DNA of 64,000 nucleotides from Nocardia nova SH22a (GTDB lineage Bacteria; Actinomycetota; Actinomycetes; Mycobacteriales; Mycobacteriaceae): NCBI RefSeq assembly GCF_000523235.1, contig NZ_CP006850.1, positions 7,316,001 to 7,380,000 of the forward strand, read 5' to 3'. Shown piece by piece: positions 37,601 to 49,600 of this stretch (position 1 is its first letter; each line of letters starts with the position of its first letter). The notes under the pieces were generated by a model. It saw only the letters and a program-made list of their open reading frames with translations, ran no database searches and was not told where the DNA came from. The position numbers and the translations under genes were made by a program.

Positions 37601-40600
37601 CCGCGCACGGTGAGAACGGCCGCGTGATCGTCGCCATCGGCGATCTGGACAACGCCGAGATCGTCAACCTGATGGCGAACGGCTTCGGCTCGACCACCGA
37701 GATGCTGTATCACCGCTCGGGATATGCGATGAGCCTCAACGAGATCGCCGCTATGCGCGCCGACGGGGCCGCCGTGGCGACGATCGCGCACATCGGCTAC
37801 CACTGCCCCACCGATATGTCCGTCGCGGTTCCGTACAAGGCAGCGGAGGGCGGTGACATCCTGGCCTGCGACACCACCGCCGTCCACGCCACTCGGGCGC
37901 ACTATGCCCGGCGTCCCGGTCGCGCACCGACGCCGCGGTTGTTCACCGCCGTCGGGCACAGTTACGGTTCCACCACCACCTGCTACGCGGGGCAGGGCCG
38001 GCGCCTGGCCGAGGTGATCGATCAGGTGATCCTCACCGGTTCCCCGGGGATCGGCTGGGCCATGGAACGCGCCGATGATTTCGGCGTACCCGTGTGGGTC
38101 CTGGGCGATCCGGGTGACCCGGTCGCACAGCTGGGAAGTGTTGCGCTCCAGGAGGATCGAGGAAAGTTCGGAATCGGCCTGGGGTTCGCGCCGACCGCGC
38201 TGGGGTTCGGCGCCACGGTGCTCACCACCGAGGTACCCGCAGGGCGTAAGTTCGCGGTGAGCCGCTCGGATCGCCTCGACCGCACCGTGTTCAAACCGCA
38301 CGCCTCGTACTACCTCTGGCACGATTGGCCCCGGCGGATCGTCGCTCGTGGACTGGACAATATCGGCTGGGTGCTGGTCGGCCGCGGCGACCGCGCAGAG
38401 GTCCGCGAACCACATGCGGCCGACCGCCCCGGATGGATCCGGACACGCACCACCGGATTTGTCGGATCGAAGGATCACCGGGACACGGTGACCGGGCCGC
38501 CACAGGTGCCCACCCATCCGGACGAGGACGGCCCCATCGGCAGCCGCCCGAACCTGGGCGAAGGCGAGTCCGCCGACTCCGGGCTCATGCCGGACGACAA
38601 CACGTTCAACCGGCTCAGGCCGAGCTGCTACGCCGAAGAACTGGCGATGAAGAAGGTCTTCGGCCACGGCGTGCGGATCGCCCGTTACGACACACCCGAC
38701 GGTGGACGAATCTGGTACAGCGCTCAAGACCATGTCGCCAACCCGGACAACGGGCAGTACCCGCTCATTCGCGAGGCATTCACACAGTTCCTCGACACCG
38801 CGAACAACCGCGGCGGCATCGTATTGCACGAGGGCGGCGCGATAGCCGAGGAACAGCTTCGCGAACTCACCCGTGAGCAAGCCATCGAGAAGGGCGATCA
38901 CTGGTACCTGACGTGGCTCGGCGCCCACCATGGCGTGCCGATCGAGTCGGCCGATGTCGGATGGGAGGAATTCCCGACCGTCCTGAATCCGGACCAGGAG
39001 ATCCTTCATCACCTGCGCGCGTTTCTCAGCCATGTGCGCCATCTGCAGAATCGCAGATTGGATGCGCGGCAGAACGCGGCCCAGGACACGATCCTCGCGG
39101 GACTGCGCGACGACGAACAGTTCTGGGCCGATCTGGAAGCCTACGCGGCCCGTAGAGAACGCAGACTCCGCGCCACGAACCACTGGCCGCACGCCGACGG
39201 GCCCGGCACCCACACTCTGCGCGACCTCCTCGAGTGGCACCGCGAGGTTCTCGGTGAGCCCTTCGACCCCGGCGCCGCGGCGGTCCACATCTTCGACCCG
39301 GATCGGGCGGACAGCGACAACCCGGTGCGGACGATCACCCGTTTCGAGGTGAATCACCGAGAAAGAGTCGCCATGGGCGCCATCGACAGATGGCGGTCGG
39401 GCGGAGCCGACGTATTCATCGGATTCGGCTACAGCCACTACATCCTGCAGAAGCATTTCCTCGACCGGAAGTACGGCAACCCGATCATCTACCGGCACGG
39501 CCAGATGAGCGGCATGCTGCTGACCGGAACACCGCAAATCGGCCGACAGCAGATCGAAGACCGAATCCGCCGGATCGAGCGGTCGTCGCGGGAGCTAGAC
39601 GATCCGATCGAGCGGGAGCTCTGGCACGAAGAGCTCGACGCCTTGAGATACGAACTGTCCCAACGATTCCCATCGGAGCCAGACCGGCGGGGCGACAGCC
39701 ACATCGGATCTCGCCCCGGCCGAACGCCTGCAGATCGATCCGCGGAAACTCAGCGGTTGATGGACAGTGTCGCGACGGCCTACCGCGACCTGACCGCACC
39801 CGATGGGCCGATCTCTGTCGTCGAGACACTCTCTCGCACAACCGATTCCCAGTTCCATACCCACATCGTGCAGCTGAGCCCGATCCAGCGCGCAGTCCTG
39901 CATCTGCGTTACCGACAGGGCCTGTCACCGGCGGATACCGCCGCGGTATTGAACATACGGGGCACGACCGCCGCACCGCTGGACGCCCAGGCCGTCCGGA
40001 CGGCTACGGCGGGGGCGGTGCGAAGGCTCATGATGTCCCTGGCCCGCGCGGACGGGGTGCCGGGAGTGCCCGAACCGTTGGACGGTCCCGAACTGACGGT
40101 GCTTCGGCTGTACGCCCGGGGCTTGTCCGGGCTGGCTATCGCTCGGCTGCCCGGCTGGTCACCGAGTGCGGTGGTCAGGCACAGAACACGGATGACGCTG
40201 AAGCTTCGGGTCGCGAATGCGGCCGCGGCGGTCGCGGAAGCGGTGCGGCAGGGCGTGCTCGACATCTCCGAACTCCCGGCGATGCGGGCGCTGCCGACAG
40301 CGCTGCCCGCCGACTCACTACAGGTAATCGAGTTGGTCGCGAAAGGCGTGCCGAACAACGTAATCGCTCGAATCCTGCCCGGCACAAAGGATCTGAAGTT
40401 CGGGCACGACAAGGTATCATTACACCTGGCGGTCGTGGGCAGAAACTTCGGCGTCCGCCATCGGGCCGCACGAGTTGGCGCCGCGATCCGCGCGGGCTAC
40501 CTGGATGTCAACAGCGCCGACTGGTTACGAGAATACGAATCACCCAGCACTGCAGAAGTTCTCACCCCGCAACAGCGTCGAATTCTTCACCTGATCGCCC

Positions 40601-43600
40601 TTGATCGGCCCCTCGACCAGATCGCGTCCGAACTGCACATTTCGCCCGATACCATCAATTGGAATCTTCGCCGGATCTACTCCAAGCTGGGGGTGAACTC
40701 CCGCGAGGAAGCGATAGTCGCGGCCTACACGAGGGCTGAGCTCACCGCGATATTGGCGGACACGGGTGGCGATCACGTTCTCTCGATCATCGAACAGGCC
40801 ACCGCCCGTCCCCAGCCGGGCCGGGGGCAGTGGTTGGACGTCCTCGTACGGGAGCTGCGCCACTCCATTCTGACCGGCCGGTTCCCGGAAGGCATGCCGT
40901 TACCGTCGACCAGGCTGTTGGAGCAACTGTTCGATCCGGCACAGGTGAGTGCCGTCCGGCGGGCCATCCGGAAGCTACGAGACGAAGGCTACCTGTCCGG
41001 CTACCGTAGCCGCCGCAGCAGTGCAGTCGCGGCACGGACCGGATGGCCCGCGCCGACGCGCGAGACGATCCGAGAACACTTCGGCGACAGGATCTTCGAG
41101 CTTGCCGCCGCGGACCTCGGCGAAACATCGGCACCGTCGATCGTCACGCAGGTATGCCGACGTGCGGCACAATCCGCGACGACGCACGACCGAAGCGTGA
41201 CGGAGTGGGTTGATGTCGTCACGCACAATGTCATCATCGAGCACCGGCCCGCGGCCGAGTTCCGGCGCCGCTTCCGGGATTTCGTGACGGCCGGCGGCGG
41301 ACACTCCGGCAACGACATCGCCGCGCAGACACTGGAGCGAGCGACCACCGACGACATCCGTGAGGTATTCGACGGGCTCCCCCTGCGATGGCGCGCAACG
41401 CTCGGGAGCCTGTGGCCCCAACGGATCGGCACCGCAACCCACACCGGCAATCTTCCTGATCCGACTGCTATGTCCGCGGAAATGCGTGTCGTCGTGCGAG
41501 GAATGGTCGAGGCACTTGCCGCCCGCCAAGGCGTCGCCCTGGCACCTGAGACTCCCTGGGGTGTACTGGACGCACCGGCGCGCAGGCCATCCATTCGAAA
41601 GCCCCCCATCGGTATTCGCGTAACGCCGGACCAGCGGATAATTCTCGGCCTGCTCGCGCGCGAACTGACCTATCGGGAGATCGCCGCGGAGCTCGGTATT
41701 TCGGTCTGGGCGCTGCAGAACCGGATTGCCGGTGTGGCACGCGAATTCGGCCGCAGCGGTCGCGATGAGCTGGTCGAGACAGCACGCGGCTGGGGCTTGC
41801 TCGACGACGCACAGCCGGAGGCGCCGCAGCAGCGCCCGTCCGCCCCGATTCTGCCTAATTCGAAGCCCTCCGTGGAACTTCCGCTCGCAGTCCGTACCTG
41901 CCTGCCCTGGGTCGCCGGCACCCTCCACCACAACGGCCTGCCCGCACTCCCGCTCACCGGAGACGAAGCCGCCCACTTCCACGCCGCCACCGATGCCGGG
42001 CTGCAAGACCAGCCGACCATCCCGCACGACCGTTCCGACGACCCGATGAAGACGGTCGTCGACGACCTGCGCGGCAAACCCGTCGGCACCTACGCCGTCG
42101 TCATCGTCGGCCGAGGCACCCGCGCCCACGGCTACATCGTCACCCGCAAGACCGACCCCGCCACCGGACTGACCACCACGTACGTCTACGACCAACTCAC
42201 CGGCGGCCACCCCCGCCCGTACTTCGACTGGAAAGCGAGTGACACCGACCGCGAACACACCTACATCGCCTACTCCGATCGCACCGCCCCTGGCGCCCTC
42301 GCAGACATCAACCGGCCGGACAGCGAAAAGGCGACGGCCGGTACGGAAGACGCGATCGGAAGCACACCACACCGGACGTGGGACGGCGCTCGCGGCGACA
42401 CCGGGACATCGACGCTCACCGCACGGCGGCGACGCGCCGCATCGGCTTTCCGGACCACCACGCCCCTGCGGATGTTTCCACGGGATGTACTCGATTGTGT
42501 CCCTTGGGTTTCACGCATCATATGGGCCCTCGGCAACGACGAAGCCGCCGCCGACCCCGACTCCGGCAACAGACTCGCCGCCGACCTCGAGAACAACATC
42601 AAAGCCGGCCTGCAACGCGATCATCACCTACGGACCGGCGACCCGGTCCGGCGCGCAGCGGCACACCTCGCCACGAACCCCACAGCAGACACCGCCGCCG
42701 TCGTCGTCGGCAAAAGCGGCAAAGCACATGCCTACGTGCTCACCAAAATCGACACCACGATCTACATCTACGACACCCTCATCGCAGGCGGTCGCCACCG
42801 CATGCGCATCTTCGACCCCGATACCTGGACACCCGGCTACCCCGACCCCGACTACGCCTACCACGCCACCTTCCGCAACGTCGGCGGCCGACTCGTGGCA
42901 ACTACGACACCGGATCGAACCGAAGTCGCACCCGAGCACGAAAACCAGGAGATCACCGGGCCGTTGGATCGTCTGCGGCGATCGGTGCCGCGGCGCTTCC
43001 TGGGATTACGACGGCGCGAACCCGCGCTCGCATCGGCCGAATCCGAACCGGCGGAGAACACTTCGATCAGGGCGCTGTTGCGGGACAACCCGCTCTACCG
43101 CCTGATCACCATGAACGGCTTGATCAACGGCATCGGCGATGAACTGATGGCCCTCGCGGCACCGATACTGGCGGCCCAGGCGGGTGGCCCCGGATGGGGC
43201 GGGGCGGTGTGGTTCGCCAGCCAATTCCCGCATATCGTCGTCGAGCCCGCGGTCGGCACCCTGTCGGATTTGAACCACCCCGCGAAGTTACAACAGTGGG
43301 GCGCCGAGCTGGGGCTGCTCGGATCCGGTATCGCCGTGTTCTCGCTCCTGAGCGGCGCCCCACATCGGCCCGAGATACTGCTGGGCACCACAGCCATCGA
43401 GGCAGTAGCCGCGTCCCTCTACCTCAGTAGCAGTTCACGCGCGCTACGCGAGGCCGCAGCGGAGCGGCAGAAGGCCCACGCTGCGCTGACCGCGCTCACG
43501 AGCCAGATGCCGCGGGTGGTCGGTTACGGCCTGGGCCCGGCAGTGGTGGGGCTGGGAAGCGTAGTGGCACCGTTGGTCAACCTCGCCTCGTACGCGATCA

Positions 43601-46600
43601 ATTTCGCGAGCCAGCCCCGTCTGCGAAAACAGCGGGTCCCGGACAACTCCCACACCACCGTGGGCAACACCCGCTGGCAGACGTTCCGCGACGGCGTGAC
43701 GCTCGGGTACCGGACGGTGCGAAAGGACCTCACGCTGCGACGTGACGCCACCACGATGGCGGCGGCCAACCTGCTTCTCGGGGAACAGGTTGCCGTCCAG
43801 ACCACGATTCTCGCCCAAGGCAGGCTGCCCAGCATGGGTGAGGCGATAATGTCCCTCGTTCCGCCGATCAGCTACATCACCGGCACGATGGTCGCCAAGC
43901 GACTGTCGAACCGCCGCTCCGAACCGACCGCGGCAACCGGGGTTCGCCGTCTGTTCCGTATGCCGAACACGGTGAACGGCTGGATCAATGTGAAACTCGC
44001 CGGGGTCACGCATGCGGCGACAACCCAGGCCATCTCTGTCGATCCGGTAATGATCGATGTCAGTCGGGGCGGGGTCTGGTTCACCCTGGGCCTAGGCGGA
44101 CTGCACACCAGCGTCTACCAGAACACCACGATACCCAACGAGATTCGCAGCCGGACCCGGTCATTCTTCACCGTCCTCAATCGCGGCGGCTCCGCCGTCG
44201 GCGGGCTCGTCGGCGGCGCCGCGATCGTCGCATTCGGATTGCAGCAGACCAACCGGGCCGCCGCCGTCGCATTCCTCGGATTCGCCGGCGCGACGGTCGC
44301 CAATCGGATCCGGCATGTCTATCTCGACCGCAGGCGTTCACGGGAGGGAGCGCTCAGCGACAGCCTCGACCACACCAGCCGGATCATCCACGCCCTCGGC
44401 CGAGACGACCGGGCCGCTCCGCGCGGCAAAGCGAGGCGCTGGAAGACCCTTCGCAAGTACATCAAGAAACAGTTCGCCGAGTTCGAAAAGCCATCCGAGG
44501 CGAGCGGTTTCATCGACTCCGTCATCGCGGAAGTCCAGAGCGGCGAGTCCACCGGTGTCGACTTCGCTGTCATAGCCGTCGACGACGGCGATTCCGTTCG
44601 CAGCTACGTCGTCGAAAACACCGGGCCCGGTAGGGCTTTGGTCTTTCCCGCCGGTGTCGAACGCGACGGGCCCGATACCGATGGCGATCGACCACTCCTC
44701 CAAGGTATCGACGCCGAGGATTTCGCCCGGCCCTTCGCCGCCGACAGCCGAGTTCACGTCGCCCGCCTGCACGCCGACAGAAAAGGCCGGGCGATCGCCA
44801 CACGTCGAGGCCTGCGCCGGCTCGCCGAATATGCGAAGCGGTCGGAGGCGGCCGGCACATCCGCTGCGCGGCAACCGTCGGAGAACGGTCCGGCCGGGAA
44901 CACCACCGGCCATACGGGATCCGAGCGGGTGACATCCGGGACGGATCCGGCCGCGGTGCCGGGGAATGTACGTACCGGATACGCGCCGATCTCGCTGCCG
45001 GAGTACAAACCCGGCTCGGATCCCGGCATCATCATGGAGCGCGTCCACATCGACTCGCGGGGACGGCTCGTCCACGAGGATGGGTCGCCCTGTGTATTCC
45101 AGAGTCCACAGAGCTTCCAGTTCTTCGAAGACGGCCGCTCGTACACGCCGGTGCCGAACCCGCAAGGCTTCCTGCTCACCACCGCGGGTGACTTCCTCAC
45201 CGGCGAAGGCTGGCCGGACGAACTGCTCGACGCCTACCTCGCACAAGGCGGTTCGCTCGACACCATCAGTGGTGGCGGGCGCTGGCGGGCGGACGGCCGG
45301 ATCCTCAGCCTCGACACCCACATGCTGGTCGACCGGGGTCTGGTGACCGACTTGAACGGGCCGGCACAGATTTACCACGCGCTCCACACCGCCGGTGCCG
45401 ATCTGTCACAGTGTGACCAGAGCGCCGACAACTATTACCAGTCTCTGTGGGGCGGAGAATCACTCGGCAGCGCAACCGAATTCGTCCGACAGCGAGGTAT
45501 CGGCGCGGCCAAGCTGATCAACGGGCACTTCACCGCCACCGTGTCCGGCACACCCGTGACAGCAGCCGTCGCGCTCACCGAGATCACCCGCACCACCAAC
45601 GGTTTCGCGCTCACCGCCACCCTCACCGTGCCGCAGCGGGCACCGGCGACTTTCACCATCGAATTGTCCGAAACGAATGGCGTTGTCACAGCCCGCCATC
45701 TGTCGACCACGCTGGGTTCCGACCCGCGATACACCGTCCCGGCGCTGGAGACGGTCCACCACCGTCTCGGCGAATGGCTCGCCGAATCGGGCGGAGTCTG
45801 GGCCGACGACAGCCGACGATCACCGACATATGACCATTCGAGCGAGTACCCCGCGAGCCCGGCGCCGCTGACGCCGGCCCGTGCGGACGCGAAGGTGCTC
45901 CGGCCCTCGTCGGGAACCGCCACGCCCACCGAGTATGTCGACCAAGCGGTGCGGTGGTTCACCGAACACACCGCCGAGTGGGAGCCCCGAGCCGCCGCGG
46001 CCACGCAGGCGAGCTTCGCCGCCACCCTGTTGGACATGCTCCGCGGACAGGTCGGCGAGGTTGCCGCCACCGTCGAGAACACCGACACCGAAATTCGGGT
46101 CCGCCTGTATTCCACCGCGGACAATACCTCCGGGCGGCTCCCGGACACTGCTGGGCGCCAGGATATTTCACAACACCTGCGGAGCGGGGTGCGGATCCTC
46201 GGTCACAACGAGGACGGCTGGCGCCAGGTCAGCTGGTTCGAACTGCCCTGGTCCGTGGGCGGGGCCTCGACGACAGCGCAGCAGAACCGATCACTCGACA
46301 AGGTCGGCAGCAGACCCTCACGATCCCGGCGCGCAACTCCCCTACCGCGCACGGCCGAAGATTTCGATCCATCAGCCGACCCTGAAAACGTGCCCGCGGT
46401 GTCCTTCGCCGACGTCACCGGCTCACCCGAGAACTCGGAAACGGGCGAAACGCCACCTCGGCCGGATGCGCAACCGTCCACCGGTTCCACGCCACCGGAA
46501 AACCCGGTCGACACTCCCGAGACCCGCTCCCTCATCGCCCGTATCCGTGAGCGGCGGGCAGCGGCGCGGGCCGCACGGACCCAGGAGAAGAAGAACCTCA

Positions 46601-49600
46601 GACAGTACATCCTCTGGTCGGGTATAGCGGCCTCGGGGACCTCCTCCGCGTCGACGTATTTGACAAATGCGGTCCAGCAGATGAGCGGTTCGGCCCAAAT
46701 GACCAGCCTGGCAAGCACTCTGGCGAGTTCAGCGGCGTTGGCGGCCACGCTGCCGGGAGGTGCCCTGGCCGATCGTAATGCGCGCAAGTGGATGATGAAC
46801 GCCGGCTTGTTCGGCGGGGCGATCGCGGCGGGAGCGGGCCTCTATCTCGGCATGAGGCTGCCCGGCACAGCGGAGGCCCTCGTCGGCGCCGGGGCCCTCA
46901 TGGCGGCGGCCGGTGCGGTGTACGGCGCGGGAGTTCAGGCCTACGGCCCGTCCCTGATCAGCACCCCGGAAGGAAAGAAGGCCGCCGACACCCTGATGAT
47001 GATCGATCGCCATTCCAGCGCCATGGCGGGCCGATTCCTCGGCCCCGTTCTGGGCGGGATGTCGTTCTTGGTCCACGCGGCAACGGCATTCGCGAACTGG
47101 CTGTCCTTGCGCGGCTTGCCGGATACGAGTTCCGGGAAAGAGGCGAAGAACCGGGAAAGCGAGGAGGAACAGACAAGGAAGCGGTCGATGCGCGATGTGG
47201 CGCGCGCGATGTGGGACGACCGATACATGCGCTACTACGAGGGTCTTCTGGTGTCCTGGGGCGCCGGTGCCGCCGGTCTCGGAGTCCTGCAGACCGTATT
47301 GATGTACGACGCGCACTATTCGGCGCAGAGCATCGGGATGGTGGCGGCCAGCGGCGGAATCGGAACCTTTGCGGGCGCGGCCCTCAAGTCCTGGAAGTCC
47401 TTCCGCGAATGGATCAAAGACCGGACGCTGCGAATCACATTCGGTAGCTGGATGCTGTACGCGGGCACCATGGCAGGCACCGACAATCAGGGGGCGATCG
47501 CGGGGGCGGCCGCTGCGGTCGGCGCCGCGGTCATGATCAACAATATCGATTTCACGACCTACCTGCGCAAACTCATCTCCGAATCGGGCCTCGGCCGGGC
47601 GTGGTCGATCAACAACATGGTCAACCAGGTCAGTCTGACGGCCGGCGCCGCCGCTGCTGCGCCGGCCATATCGCTACTCGGACGGACAGGCGCCAGCACG
47701 GCCGTCGCCGGCATGTTCGCCGCCGCCACCGCCGCGGCCACCGCGCTGGAACGCAACGTCCTCCAACGTTGGTGGGACGACTTGCTCGACGACTGCTTCG
47801 ACCGCACCACCCGGATCCTGTACCACCTGGGCAATGACGACGCCACACCACCGCGTGGTAAGAAGCGGAACTACAAGGCTCTCGAAAAACACATCAACGG
47901 CAACCTCGTCGATTGGGAGCTCGTCAAAGACACCGTCACGCCCGGTACGGACGCCTCCGCCCCGCGGGTTCCAGAAACTCCCGGCATGTTCGGCCCTCTC
48001 ATCGACCAGGTCAAGAACGTGGAGCAGACCGGCGTCGACACCCTGGACGTCGTCGTCGTCGACGACGGCGGCGACACCATGCACGTCTTCACCATCGCCA
48101 ACACCGGCCCGGGTGAAGCCATCGTCTTCGACACCAACATCGAACACGCGGAATCCGGCCCGGCCGGAGAGAAGAGCCTGCACATCCCCCGCGTGATCGA
48201 TGCGGACAATTTCACCCACCCGTACCGGACAACCCCCCGTATCCACGTCGTCCAATACCGCAGAACCGCGGACGGCACCCTCGAAGACATCAACAAGGAC
48301 CTTCCACGCCGCGGGCGCGGCCAACCACCTCGCAAGAAGCGAATCGCCGGACCGCCCGACCATGGTGCGACGAACCCACCCGGGGTGCGCCGAGCCCTCC
48401 GGGATGCGGCCGACAACACCCGGACCGACGGATTGCGCCCGGCAGCGCGACTCGACGGGCCGATCGGCAGCAAACCCAAACGGCCCAACGTGTCTCCCGA
48501 ACCCGATCCGGCGGCGGCAGCCGCCGCCCATGTGGTCGAACAGGCAACCGCGCACTGGCCTGCCGAGGTCGTCGGATGGGCGCAGGACCAGATCCGGGCG
48601 GTGCAGCGCTTCGCCGCAGAGCTCGCACGGAACGAACCACGACCGGACCGCGAGATCGTCACGGAGACGCCGAGCGACGAGCGTCGAATTTTCCACGTGC
48701 CGTTGGGGTCCGGCCGTCCGGTCGACACCGAGATGCGCGACGTCCTGGCCACGGCGGGCGTCGACTCCCACATCTTGGGTTCCGGTCGCGTAATCGCGGT
48801 CGACCTGAGCGCCGACCGGACGGTGAGGGTCACCATCACGGTGCGCGAGAGCGACGACCGGGCGGCATTGCACGAACTACTTCGCACCTGGGCGGGGCCA
48901 CAGATACCGGGCGCCGACATCGTCGCGGAGCTGGTGTCGTATTCGGGTAGGCGCCGCGAGCCGCTGGGTAACTACCTGACCTGGATGTACGACGTCCCCT
49001 TGACGATCAGTGCGATCCCCGGCCGGTTCGGCCCGCATATCCGGGCGGTGGTCGACAGCGTCGACGGCCCGGACATGCGAGCCGGTTACGAACTGAGTCC
49101 CGGGGACGCCGGGCACCCGACGGTCCGCACCGAGTTCCTGATCCGCACCGGCACCGTCGCATCCGAGGTCTCCAGTCTGATGACAAAGATCATCGACCGG
49201 ACCGAATACCGTTGGCAGGGTACGCAATCACCCGCCGAGGCGGCGAACGCCTGGCTCATCGGCATTGCCGGGACACACCACCCCGAGGAGTGGCCTGCGT
49301 CCACGCTCATGTCACGAGCCCTGGCATTGACGGTCACCACCTCCGGCGAACCGGGCGCGCGGGTCGTCCGGATCGTGGCGGCCGACTCCGTGACCGGACA
49401 ACAACACGAGTTCACCACCCGGGAGAAGTTCGCGGCGTCGGCCGCGGTCGCGGCCCGTACACCACGCCCGGAAATCGGGCCGGTCGAGCCCGGCGACTCC
49501 CGGGCAGGACATCGGGTCGAGTACCACGGCGGTGCCGCCGTCCATGAGGCACTCCGGCATTCGGCGCCGGGTACATGGATGAAGGTGGTCGAGCAAGGGC

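Larger units (their letters stand above)
28321..48489 (+). repeat. Recurrent inter-module linker, consensus x-x-I-G-[SA]-[RK]-P-S-R-T
   Basis: Copies: GPIGSRPSKS (28321), DSIGSRPSDN (30295), EPIGARPSRT (32086), DAIGARPEDV and DVIGSKPRQP (33013-33069), GAIGARPSRT (34594), GPIGARPTKR (36955), GPIGSRPNLG (38530), SHIGSRPGRT (39697), DAIGSTPHRT (42349), DKVGSRPSRS (46297), GPIGSKPKRP (48457). A weaker relative, RHGSRPHRGP, is at 27115, and decayed forms lie at 51367 and 52327. Each sits between unlike domains, within Pro/Ser/Thr-rich sequence. The DNA core ATCGGC is also conserved. Confidence 0.9.

Noticed and set aside
36460..39537. Long open frame (about 1,000 codons) on the minus strand opposite the giant gene, and similar long antisense frames at 23347-25680 and 20716-22842
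   Set aside because: They mirror the codon pattern of the real + strand genes in GC-rich DNA, are low in recognisable motifs and rich in Arg/Gly/Ala, and have no ribosome sites.
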